The notes beneath the pieces were generated by a model that was given only the letters and a program-made list of their open reading frames with translations, did no database searches and had not been told where the DNA came from. From the NCBI GenBank assembly GCA_942491385.1, contig CALOAF010000005.1, positions 620,001 through 684,000 of the forward strand: a stretch of 64,000 nucleotides of DNA. The letters are read 5' to 3'. How positions within the stretch are numbered: the stretch's first letter is position 1; each line of letters opens with the position of its first letter. Shown in pieces: positions 34,660 to 42,211 of the stretch. Position numbers and translations under genes: made by a program. This DNA is from UBA6170 sp942491385 (GTDB taxonomy: Bacteria > Chloroflexota > Anaerolineae > Anaerolineales > Anaerolineaceae).

Positions 34660-35669
34660 TCGGTCACCTCAATGGTTGCTGCTTCTTTTTCTGGGTGATC
34701 CTGGTATAACCAGCATTTTACATAACGTCCGGGTTCAGTCATCTGAAAATCCGGTTCATATTTTTCGCATATGTCCATTACTTTGGGGCAGCGTGGATGG
34801 AACCGGCAGCCTGTTGGGGGATGTGTTAGGTTTGGTGGTTCTCCACCCATTTTATAAAGTTCTTCTTTTTCGTTAAGTTTGATGGTTGGTACAGAAAGTA
34901 ATAACCCTTTTGTATATGGATGAAGTGGGTTATCAAAAATGCCTTCCACCGTTCCCAATTCGACGATATGACCTGCATACATCACAGCTAAACGATCAGA
35001 TAACTCGGCTACCAGGGCGATATTATGGGTAATCACCAATAAGGTGACGCCAAACTCATCTCTGATTTCCTTCAATTGATCAGCCAATTTCGCTTCTACA
35101 ATCACATCTAGTGAGGTGGTGGCTTCATCTGCAACGATTAGATTTGCATTCAAGACTAATCCTAATGCAACCATTACACGTTGGCGCATGCCACCTGAGA
35201 GTTGATGCGGATAGCTGGTAATGCGGTCTTTTTGGATGCCGAGTTTTTGCAAAAGTTCCTTTGCGCGCTCCAATGCCTGGTCCAATTTTGTTTTCGGTTC
35301 GTGTATTTGAATAGCTTCAATGATGTGTTGATCAATACGCTGCACCGGGTTTAAGGATGTCATCGGGTCTTGAAATATCATGGAAACTTTACGACCACGA
35401 AAGTCGCGCATTTGTTTATCATCATAGTTCATAATATCTTCCCCCTCGAAGATTAACTGACCGCTACTGATGTATCCTGGAGATTGGATCATACGCATCA
35501 GGGCCTTGCCCATGGTGCTCTTTCCACAACCACTCTCACCAACCAGACCTAAAATTTCACCTTTTAAAATATCAAAAGAGATTCGATCCACAGCACTCAC
35601 CGGACCCAAACGTGTGTCATAAGTGACCGATAAATCTTTAATCTGCATTAACACTTCTTTTTCATTCAT
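34656..35669 (-). CDS. Oligopeptide ABC transporter ATP-binding protein, OppD type (second operon)
   Basis: A 337-residue ATPase: Walker A GESGCGKST, signature LSGGMRQR, Walker B LIVADEATTSLD, switch His in VITHN, C-terminal PTGCRFHPRCP. The open frame extends further upstream into oppC, but the ATG at 35669, four bases past the oppC stop, gives the normal N-terminus for the family (NEKEVLMQIKDLSVTYDT). It pairs with the OppF-type subunit. Confidence 0.93.
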   Translation of the reverse strand: MNEKEVLMQIKDLSVTYDTRLGPVSAVDRISFDILKGEILGLVGESGCGKSTMGKALMRMIQSPGYISSGQLIFEGEDIMNYDDKQMRDFRGRKVSMIFQDPMTSLNPVQRIDQHIIEAIQIHEPKTKLDQALERAKELLQKLGIQKDRITSYPHQLSGGMRQRVMVALGLVLNANLIVADEATTSLDVIVEAKLADQLKEIRDEFGVTLLVITHNIALVAELSDRLAVMYAGHIVELGTVEGIFDNPLHPYTKGLLLSVPTIKLNEKEELYKMGGEPPNLTHPPTGCRFHPRCPKVMDICEKYEPDFQMTEPGRYVKCWLYQDHPEKEAATIEVTE

Positions 35670-35673
35670 ATTC

Positions 35674-36927
35674 TTACCGATCCGCCAATCGAGGATTAAG
35701 GATTTCAGAGAGGCTTTCTCCCAACATACTGAATGCAAGGGTTACCATCGAGACCATCAAACCGGGATAGGTAATCAACCACCAGGCACGCCGCAGATAA
35801 TCCTGCCCCCTTGCCAGGTCGATACCCCAGTCTGGAGTGTCTGGTGGCAATCCAAAGCCTAAAAAGCTTAATCCTGCTTCTGTTAGAATGGCATCTCCCA
35901 CATTCACAGAGAAAATGATCACCACGGAAGGAATCACATTCGGGAAGACGTATTTTCTTAAAATCGTAAACCAACTAGTGCCCAAACTACGGGCGGCCTC
36001 TACATATAATTCTTCTTTCACCTGTAATGTTTGACCACGTACAATCCTGAAATAGGTTGGGACGTATAACACGGCGATCGCCACAATAATGTTTCCTATA
36101 CCCGGCCCTAAAACAGCTGCAATCGAGATCGCCAGAATCAATCCAGGGAATGAGTACAAACTATCCATTAAGAGGGTTAACAAGCGATCCAAAGTACCAC
36201 CAATAAAACCACTGAATAACCCCAATGGAACGCCAATCAGGAATGAAACCAATGCTGAACTGATGCCCACAATCAGAGCAATGCGGGTTCCCCAGATAAT
36301 ACGGCTGAACACATCCTGTCCTATCTGGTTGGTTCCCATCACGAATCCCTTGCTGCCTTCCTCACGCAATGTTCCAGAGATTTGTAAATTGGGGAAAGCA
36401 ACCAATGTTTCTCCCAGCACATCCGGTGCAACTACAAACCCATCAATGTCTCCAGCATCCAATGCTGCCAGACTTTCTTCTAATGTATCGTACCGCCGCT
36501 GTCGTGGCTGATAACGAACCCCTTCTGGCGCAGAGTCATTTAATTCAGTAATCACTTCGCGTAATGCCTGACTGGCTGGACTGCCAATAATGAATCCAAT
36601 ATTGTTGGTCTTGTCCGCTATATCGACCAGTGTGATTTCACCTCTCTCGACTTGTGATACCAGAACATATTCGGAAGCAGCCTGTCCAGGTTTAAGCAAC
36701 GATGGTCCCACCTCTGCCCTTGGATCATAAGGAGCAAACCATTGAGGAAACACACCTACCAATATAATAAAAATCAATAATAAACCACTGATCGCGACAA
36801 ACCACCAATCTCCGCCATACCATTTCCTGGCAATGAATAATTTTCGAACAAAACCTACGCGATCCAGATCGAGCATCCAATCGGGTACTTTATCAGCGGT
36901 TGATGGGTTTTTATTTTCAGATTCCAT
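35674..36927 (-). CDS. Oligopeptide ABC transporter permease, OppC type, with binding-protein-like insertion
   Basis: A 417-residue permease. The first membrane helix is at about residues 42-64, followed by the usual APYDPRAEVGPSLL. Then comes an insertion of about 110 residues (about 82-192) that reads like part of a type 2 periplasmic binding domain: NIGFIIGSPASQALREV, YDTLEESLAALDAGDIDG, FVVAPDVLGETLV. The permease core resumes at MGTNQIGQDVFSRIIWG. The EAA loop is VEAARSLGTSWFTILRKYVF. The ATG at 36927 was preferred over an upstream TTG. The insert would lie outside the membrane, near the substrate entrance. Confidence 0.88.
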   Translation of the reverse strand: MESENKNPSTADKVPDWMLDLDRVGFVRKLFIARKWYGGDWWFVAISGLLLIFIILVGVFPQWFAPYDPRAEVGPSLLKPGQAASEYVLVSQVERGEITLVDIADKTNNIGFIIGSPASQALREVITELNDSAPEGVRYQPRQRRYDTLEESLAALDAGDIDGFVVAPDVLGETLVAFPNLQISGTLREEGSKGFVMGTNQIGQDVFSRIIWGTRIALIVGISSALVSFLIGVPLGLFSGFIGGTLDRLLTLLMDSLYSFPGLILAISIAAVLGPGIGNIIVAIAVLYVPTYFRIVRGQTLQVKEELYVEAARSLGTSWFTILRKYVFPNVIPSVVIIFSVNVGDAILTEAGLSFLGFGLPPDTPDWGIDLARGQDYLRRAWWLITYPGLMVSMVTLAFSMLGESLSEILNPRLADR

Positions 36928-36956
36928 ATCTATTCTCAACTTTTTTCTTAATGATA

Positions 36957-37979
36957 TTAATAACGAATACGAGGATCAATGAACGCATATAAGAGGTCCA
37001 TCAAAAGACTGACGAAAGCCACAAATAACGCAAAGACACCAATCGTTGCCTGCACAGCCGTGTAATCACGCAGTTGAATGCGTTCAACCAGATACCTGCC
37101 AACCCCTGGCAATGAAAATGTCGTTTCTGTCAGTACAGCGCCTGCCAACAGAATTGCAAACTGTAAACCAAGCAGGGTAAGAATTGGAATAAATGTATTT
37201 CTCAAAGCGTGTTTATAAGCCAACCTGTTCTCCGGTAAACCCCGGGCTCGACCGGCGGTTATGAAATCGGATTGCAACATTTCAATCATATTGACCCGTG
37301 TCAGGCGGACAAACACACCAGTTAATGCCAGGCCAAGCGTGATGGACGGCAATGCCAGATGCATCAGGGATGATCCCAAAGCAGCCCAGTTTCTGGTTAA
37401 TATTGAGTCAATCACATAAAAATTGGTTATTGTTTCAAAATTCGTCATTAAAAGCGTATCCATCCTTCCCGCCAGGGGAAAAATTGGTATTCGAACTGAA
37501 AAAAATATTTGAAACAATAACCCCATGAAAAAAACCGGAATAGAATAAATCACTATACTCAATAACCGAATAACGTAGTCAATTGGTTTCTTGCGATTCT
37601 TAGCAGCGTATGCACCAGAAAATATTCCGATCAGAGCAGTCAAAGTAATAGCAGGGATTGTCAATTCAATGGTCGCTGGAAGTCGTTCCCCCAGCTCATC
37701 ACGTATAGGTCGTTCTCCCTGCGTGAGGGCATTTCCAAAATCAAGTGTCACCATATCCCAAAGAAAATCAAAATATTGCACGTACAAAGGACGATTCAAA
37801 CCAAGGCGCTCTCGAAGAACATCCGCTTGTTCGGCACTAACCCTGGGGCCTAATTGCGAACGAATAGGATCCCCGGGTAGAATCCTCATGATTAAGAAAA
37901 TCATAGAAACAAGAATTAACACCATCGGGATCGTTAATAACAAGCGGGTGATTATAAATCTACGTAAAGATGCCGACAT
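36957..37979 (-). CDS. Oligopeptide ABC transporter permease, OppB type (second operon)
   Basis: A 340-residue permease of normal length. It begins with RRFIITRLLLTIPMVLILVS and has six predicted helices. The N-terminal loop carries MRILPGDPIRSQLG and the core has TLTALIGIFSGAYAA. The EAA-type loop is ITAGRARGLPENRLAYKHALRN, and the C-terminus is DLLYAFIDPRIRY. It lies 29 bases before oppC and downstream of the binding protein and a strong hairpin. Confidence 0.93.
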   Translation of the reverse strand: MSASLRRFIITRLLLTIPMVLILVSMIFLIMRILPGDPIRSQLGPRVSAEQADVLRERLGLNRPLYVQYFDFLWDMVTLDFGNALTQGERPIRDELGERLPATIELTIPAITLTALIGIFSGAYAAKNRKKPIDYVIRLLSIVIYSIPVFFMGLLFQIFFSVRIPIFPLAGRMDTLLMTNFETITNFYVIDSILTRNWAALGSSLMHLALPSITLGLALTGVFVRLTRVNMIEMLQSDFITAGRARGLPENRLAYKHALRNTFIPILTLLGLQFAILLAGAVLTETTFSLPGVGRYLVERIQLRDYTAVQATIGVFALFVAFVSLLMDLLYAFIDPRIRY

Positions 37980-37998
37980 CGATAACTCCTATTTTTCA

Positions 37999-38031
37999 AA
38001 AAAAAAGGGGGCAAGGTTTCCCTCGCCCCCA
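37999..38031 (-). terminator. Intercistronic terminator-like attenuator in second Opp operon
   Basis: On the minus strand GGGGGCGAGG, 5-nt loop region, CCTTGCCCCC and then a run of ten T. It sits between the binding-protein stop and oppB, so partial termination would keep permease levels below those of the binding protein. The first Opp operon has a hairpin with the same CCTTGCCCC arm at the same place. Confidence 0.8.
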
Positions 38032-38099
38032 GTACAAAATACTTTCTAAGATCACCTGATTTCAAATCAAGTGCTTGAGCCGTAATAAACCTTGAGGGC

Positions 38100-39806
38100 T
38101 TACTTATTATATGGATACGTATGGTTGAATACCATATACCTCAAAGCAGGAGCATCAACTTTATCAGTATTTACACCATCAACACTCATCAACCGGATCG
38201 CTTCCACCGGTCCTAAAGTTCTCCAGGCAACATCAATCTCGCCTTTTTCAATTGCATTGGACATCGTGGTTGGATCTGCAAAGTAGCGGATGATAACGGT
38301 TTTGATAAAAGGCGCATCACCCAGATATTCCGAGTTTGCTTCCAGAACCATTTGTTGTCCTGGTTCGTGTGAAACCATTTTATAAGGACCAATTCCGTCC
38401 AGCTTTGTTGGGAATTGAATGATTTCATCGGCTACGAATTCATTCGGATTGGAAACCACAAATGGGGCTGTCGCTGATAATGCCGGGAAGAAACCGAAGG
38501 ATGCTTTCAAATTATAAGCAACTGTTAATTCATCTACAGCTTCTACACTTTCAACATACAATTGGATCAAACCGGAAACCTGTCCTTCCAAAGTATTTAA
38601 ACGATCCCAGGAATCAACGTATGTCTGGGCTGTGACAGGAGTACCATCAGCAAATTTCAAACCTTCTTTAAGTGTAAATGTGAAGGTTAATCCGTCATTG
38701 CTAACTTCTGGCATCCCGACGGCTGCGCCAGGGACTAATTCAGAGGTACCTGGTGTGTAGGAAAGCAATGCCATTCCTGTGTTTTTGATGATTTCCCAGT
38801 CATGGGTGGCATAAGCATCAGATGAATCAAGACTGTTGACCTCATCTGTTGTACCAATGATGATCGTGTCTGTGCTACCCGAAGCGGGTTGCGCATCTGG
38901 GCCAAATGAAAGAACATTGTAGTTGAACTCGAATGGAGCGCCAACGACGACACCTTCTACCCCATCACGGTAGGAAACAAATTCAGGTTCCCAGAATAAT
39001 GGCAGGGTTGGCACATCGGTTGCATACAGATCACCTATACTCTGGTAGATCGATTCGCGTTCTGCGGGATCAGCCGAGGATGCAGCTGCAAGCAACATTG
39101 CATCCATGTCTTCATTACAATAGTTGACGCCATTATCTGGTGACTGCAGACAGGAAGCAAATGGGGAAAGCCAGTTTTCAGGATCAGCAAAATCCGGGAA
39201 CCAACCCAAAATAAAGAAGGGGAGTTCGCCAGCAACGAATCCATCTACATACTCTGCCCAGTTCATGCTCTTGAGTTCAACCTTGATTACGCCAGTCTCT
39301 TCCAATTGTTCTTTGATCACCTGCATAACATCAGCACTTGTGGTGCCATAGTGTTCGGGGGGATACCATAAAACAAATTCGAAAGGCATTTCCTCGGAAT
39401 AACCTTCACTCTTGACCAGTTCAATTGCCATATCCAGGTCACGGGTTCCGTATTTATCCAGGAATGGTTCTGTGGCGTATGGATATCCGGAGGGAACCAT
39501 GTGATATGCAGGAATGTTGCGGCCTTCGAAGACACGGTCAACAATTACTTCACGGTCAATAGCGGCGGCTACTGCTTCACGCAATGGTTGTGTCCATAAA
39601 AATTCCCGATCAGGAATACCAGCAGGTTCTGCCGGTTCGTCAACAACAGGCTCTTCTACCACTGGTTCTTCCACCACGGGCTCTTCAACCACTGGTTCTT
39701 CCACCATCGGTTCTTCAACTGCAGGTGTTGCTGGTTGACAGGCGACTAAAAGCATGCTGGCTACCAGTAACACAAAAACTACGCTTAAAAGCGATTTAGA
39801 TCTCAT
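38100..39806 (-). CDS. Substrate-binding lipoprotein (family 5), circularly permuted
   Basis: A 568-residue lipoprotein; the lipobox ends LLVACQ, followed by five EEPVV-type repeats to residue about 60. Residues about 66-302 correspond to the normal second half of family 5 proteins (LREAVAAAIDREVIVDRVF, LWYPPEHYGTTSADVM, LGWFPDFADPENW). Residues about 312-568 correspond to the normal first half (DTIIIGTTDEVNSLDSSDAY, DGLTFTFTLKEGLKFADGTP, GIGPYKMVSHEPGQQ, IIRYFADPTTM) and end at LRYMVFNHTYPYNK. That end would join naturally to the DREFLWTQP near the start. The total length is normal. It heads a complete Opp operon and should deliver peptides or similar to it. Confidence 0.88.
   Translation of the reverse strand: MRSKSLLSVVFVLLVASMLLVACQPATPAVEEPMVEEPVVEEPVVEEPVVEEPVVDEPAEPAGIPDREFLWTQPLREAVAAAIDREVIVDRVFEGRNIPAYHMVPSGYPYATEPFLDKYGTRDLDMAIELVKSEGYSEEMPFEFVLWYPPEHYGTTSADVMQVIKEQLEETGVIKVELKSMNWAEYVDGFVAGELPFFILGWFPDFADPENWLSPFASCLQSPDNGVNYCNEDMDAMLLAAASSADPAERESIYQSIGDLYATDVPTLPLFWEPEFVSYRDGVEGVVVGAPFEFNYNVLSFGPDAQPASGSTDTIIIGTTDEVNSLDSSDAYATHDWEIIKNTGMALLSYTPGTSELVPGAAVGMPEVSNDGLTFTFTLKEGLKFADGTPVTAQTYVDSWDRLNTLEGQVSGLIQLYVESVEAVDELTVAYNLKASFGFFPALSATAPFVVSNPNEFVADEIIQFPTKLDGIGPYKMVSHEPGQQMVLEANSEYLGDAPFIKTVIIRYFADPTTMSNAIEKGEIDVAWRTLGPVEAIRLMSVDGVNTDKVDAPALRYMVFNHTYPYNK
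39649..39723 (-). repeat. 15-bp tandem repeat encoding the EEPVV linker
   Basis: Five 15-bp units (plus-strand pattern GGYTCTTCYACCACT) encode the acidic linker between the lipid anchor and the binding domains. Confidence 0.85.
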
Positions 39807-39889
39807 TACTTCCTCCTTATGTTGTAATTAAACTTGAATTTAGTATTAGGACGTACAAGAAGTTTGTTAGAAAAAATACACCTCCTTTT

Positions 39890-39919
39890 GATTTAGAACG
39901 TGAATATTAGACTTGTCAA
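39890..39919 (-). promoter_or_regulatory. Candidate promoter of the second Opp operon
   Basis: On the minus strand TTGACA, 18 bases, TAAATC. The -10 match is modest. A palindrome TGACATTTGTCA at 39939-39950 lies just upstream. The leader would be about 75 nt. Confidence 0.45.
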
Positions 39920-40040
39920 TTGATTCAACCATTTTACATGACATTTGTCAATACCGCCTAAGTATAATTGTCACCTGGTCATTTGGATGGGAGGAAACGC
40001 TTTTGCACAATCACCCAGGCTATTCAGCCCCAATGATATT

Positions 40041-40061
40041 CTGTCAAGCTACTTTTGACAG
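40041..40061. repeat. Inverted repeat CTGTCAA-N7-TTGACAG upstream of the FmdB/CsoR promoter
   Basis: Perfect 7-bp arms with a 7-base spacer. The TTGACAG word recurs at 40068-40074 as the -35 of the promoter. It could be an upstream regulator site or chance reuse of -35-like words. Confidence 0.45.
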
Positions 40062-40067
40062 AGTGTC

Positions 40068-40096
40068 TTGACAGTCATTTTCCATGCAGGTATAAT
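40068..40096 (+). promoter_or_regulatory. Consensus promoter of the FmdB/CsoR-like/OsmC operon
   Basis: TTGACA, 17 bases, TATAAT: a perfect consensus. Such a strong promoter suggests control by a repressor, and the palindrome just downstream fits that. Confidence 0.85.
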
Positions 40097-40106
40097 CCTC
40101 ATCAAT

Positions 40107-40123
40107 ATACTCCATAGGAGTAT
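40107..40123. promoter_or_regulatory. Operator-like palindrome at the transcription start
   Basis: ATACTCC-ATA-GGAGTAT, 7-bp perfect arms, starting about 11 bases past the -10. The ATAC...GTAT ends with C/G-rich inner bases resemble operators of CsoR/CstR/RcnR proteins. The operon encodes such a regulator, so autoregulation is likely (inference). Confidence 0.6.
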
Positions 40124-40152
40124 TTAGATTAATCTGTATATTGAGGAAAAAG

Positions 40153-40359
40153 ATGCCATTATATGAATATGTTTGTAACGATTGTGGACAACCTTTTGAA
40201 AAAATGATGCGCTTTAGCGAGTTAAACCAAACCCCCAGTTGCCCAACCTGTGCTGGCATTAACACCAGCAAACAAATCTCATTATTTGCCAGTTCCGGAT
40301 CATCCTCTTCCTCAGGTGCCTCCAGTTGCGGTAGCAGCCCCACCAGCCGCTTTCGCTGA
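40153..40359 (+). CDS. FmdB family zinc-ribbon protein
   Basis: A 68-residue protein. MPLYEYVCNDCGQPFE and SCPTCAG provide the two CxxC pairs of the FmdB regulatory zinc ribbon; the tail is Ser/Gly-rich with one extra Cys. The ATG at 40153 has GAGG upstream; an in-frame TTG 12 bases earlier is unlikely. It is the first gene of a three-gene operon with a CsoR-like repressor and an OsmC-like protein. The family role is poorly defined. Confidence 0.85.
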   Translation: MPLYEYVCNDCGQPFEKMMRFSELNQTPSCPTCAGINTSKQISLFASSGSSSSSGASSCGSSPTSRFR

Positions 40360-40401
40360 GGGGGCTAATTCACCTGCGTGTCAGGTAAAAAGGGTAGCCG
40401 A

Positions 40402-40680
40402 ATGCAACTCAATCAGAATCAGGCAAAAGATAAATTAATCAATCGCTTGCGCCGCATAGAAGGTCAGGTGCGCGGAGTGCAGTCTATGGTTTCCGATGAG
40501 CGCAACTGCCGTGATATTTTACAGCAGTTAAGCGCCATCCGCTCAGCTGTGCAAGGTGTCAGCCTGCTCTTAATGGAAGATTACATGGCAGATTGTTTTG
40601 TCAACCTGGAGGAGAAAAACCCGCAGGAACGTGATGAAATCCTTAAAGATATCATTCAAATATTGGGGAAAACTCCCTGA
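40402..40680 (+). CDS. CsoR/RcnR/CstR family transcriptional repressor, non-copper type
   Basis: A 92-residue all-helical DUF156 repressor. RLRRIEGQVRGVQSMV is the family DNA-binding helix. Counting from the ATG, Cys36 and Cys65 are in place, but position 61, the His ligand for Cu(I) in CsoR, is Tyr (EDYMADC). Two Cys without the His is the pattern of persulfide-sensing CstR-like members, so a copper role is unlikely. AGGG lies seven bases before the ATG; a GTG 24 bases earlier has no ribosome site. It probably represses its own operon through the palindrome at 40107-40123. Confidence 0.88.
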   Translation: MQLNQNQAKDKLINRLRRIEGQVRGVQSMVSDERNCRDILQQLSAIRSAVQGVSLLLMEDYMADCFVNLEEKNPQERDEILKDIIQILGKTP

Positions 40681-40692
40681 GAAAGAGGAACT

Positions 40693-41097
40693 ATGGCTCA
40701 AGCAAAAATAATCTGGCAGCCCGGTAGCAAGACCTTTATTGGGATCGATTCAACCAATCACTCAGTGGTATTATCCACACCCGATGAAGGCGTGGGGATG
40801 AAACCTTCCGAGTTATTATTGGTCGCGGTCGGATCCTGCACCGCCGTAGATGTGGTCAATATCCTTGAAAAAAAGCGCTTTCAATTGAACAGCCTCGAAA
40901 TCGAGGTCAGCGCTGAACAGGAATCTGATCCGCCCTGGACCTTCCGAAAAATTCATATCCATTACAAACTCAGGGGAGCTGAACTCACCGAAAAAGCGGT
41001 TGAACAGGCCATCCAACTCTCTGAGGAAAAATATTGCTCCGTTTCAGCCACCGTACGTGCCAGTGCTGAGATCAGCACTTCATTCGAGATATTTTAA
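40693..41097 (+). CDS. OsmC family protein
   Basis: A 134-residue OsmC/Ohr-like protein of the YhfA-type branch. The two redox Cys are in VGSCTAVDVV and EKYCSVSAT, with GMKPSELLLVA before the first. Such proteins reduce organic hydroperoxides and, in some bacteria, act on persulfides. Its place 12 bases after a CstR-like repressor supports a reactive-sulfur or oxidative stress role (inference). Confidence 0.9.
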   Translation: MAQAKIIWQPGSKTFIGIDSTNHSVVLSTPDEGVGMKPSELLLVAVGSCTAVDVVNILEKKRFQLNSLEIEVSAEQESDPPWTFRKIHIHYKLRGAELTEKAVEQAIQLSEEKYCSVSATVRASAEISTSFEIF

Positions 41098-41103
41098 AAA
41101 AAA

Positions 41104-41727
41104 CTAAGCCAGATCTGCCGGACTGACGCCTAATTCATCCGGCATAAATCGCATTCCTTTTAGTTCATCAAAGATCAAATACTTGCCTTCCAAATCCGGA
41201 CGTACTTTTTTCAGCGCGTCAAACAAATAAGTATAACTGGTCATCACACGCCGTTTCCAATCCAGACCCAGGTTGCGCGCCACCTTTTGGATACTCTTGC
41301 CATCCGGGCCTTCAATCTCGATGAAATTTCCAAACGGCAATTCATCCAGCACTACCAGGGTATCCAGTAACGAATAGGTGGTGCGATATTTTTCGTACGC
41401 CATCACCACTTCAAATCCCAATCCTTCCAGCAGTGTACGGGCTGTATCAAAATCATCCACCAGCACTTCAATTTCCTGCCGGATACTGACCGGTTTACCA
41501 ACCTCAGCCGCCCCTTTGAAGGTCATGATATTTTGTGTATCTTTGCGCAGTCGCAAAACATGCCGTAAATTGCGTAATCGTCCGTCCGCTGTGTCAAAGC
41601 GTAAATTGGATTCAAAACCACGCTCCTGCAACAATGTACCGCCCAAATCTGCTATTTTTTGTTCGATTTCTTTCAAAGAAAGCACATAAAATTTCACTTC
41701 AATTTCAACATCACTGGTGTTTTTCAT
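41104..41727 (-). CDS. CYTH domain protein (class IV adenylate cyclase / triphosphatase-like)
   Basis: A 207-residue CYTH-fold protein. EIEVKFYV at the start is the ExExK motif. Further tunnel residues lie in LRFDTADGRLRNLRHVLRLRKD, MTFKG, and FIEIEGPDG. Members hydrolyse triphosphates such as thiamine triphosphate or inorganic tripolyphosphate, or make cAMP. The activity here cannot be fixed. Its start lies inside the end of the upstream membrane-protein gene, with AAAGGATG as ribosome site. Confidence 0.88.
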   Translation of the reverse strand: MKNTSDVEIEVKFYVLSLKEIEQKIADLGGTLLQERGFESNLRFDTADGRLRNLRHVLRLRKDTQNIMTFKGAAEVGKPVSIRQEIEVLVDDFDTARTLLEGLGFEVVMAYEKYRTTYSLLDTLVVLDELPFGNFIEIEGPDGKSIQKVARNLGLDWKRRVMTSYTYLFDALKKVRPDLEGKYLIFDELKGMRFMPDELGVSPADLA

Positions 41728-42178
41728 TCTTCATCCTTTGGGCATTTTTTGTCAGATAATAATAGCCAAATACAAAACCGATATAAACGATGGTTGCCAC
41801 AATTCGAAACGGCAAATTATAAAAAGCGATATTGTTCTGGGAAAAGATCAAATAATCCAACCACCAACCCACAGCCAATATCACGACACTGAGCTGAACT
41901 ACCTTGCTGCTCCAGATCCGTTGCGTCCAGGCAGCCAGGGCAGCGAACATCCCAATCACCCCGATCAATACGCCTGTGATTAAACTATACCAGGGTCCTG
42001 GCATCACACCTAAACGCAGTAAAATCTCCCATTGGTAGAGGCTCTGGTAAACGCGCAACCATCCCATCACAGCAATTAATACCAGTGAGAAGGTCATTAA
42101 TTTTAGTAAAAAAGGCCTTTTCTTTTTCAATGTCGGTTTCCTGCTGAAATTGTACTCCATGTCAGCAGAGGTAAGCAT
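41711..42178 (-). CDS. Four-helix membrane protein of unknown function
   Basis: A 155-residue protein with about four membrane helices: FLLKLMTFSLVLIAVMGWL, WYSLITGVLIGVIGMFAALAA, VVQLSVVILAVGWWLDYLIF and IVATIVYIGFVFGYYYL. I do not recognise a family. The ATG at 42178 was preferred because AAAGG lies upstream; the frame is open 11 codons further. It lies downstream of a glycosyltransferase gene and upstream of the CYTH gene, probably in one transcript. Confidence 0.7.
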   Translation of the reverse strand: MLTSADMEYNFSRKPTLKKKRPFLLKLMTFSLVLIAVMGWLRVYQSLYQWEILLRLGVMPGPWYSLITGVLIGVIGMFAALAAWTQRIWSSKVVQLSVVILAVGWWLDYLIFSQNNIAFYNLPFRIVATIVYIGFVFGYYYLTKNAQRMKNEKHQ

Positions 42179-42211
42179 ATTCGTATTACCTTTTGTCAAC
42201 CATCTTCCCAA

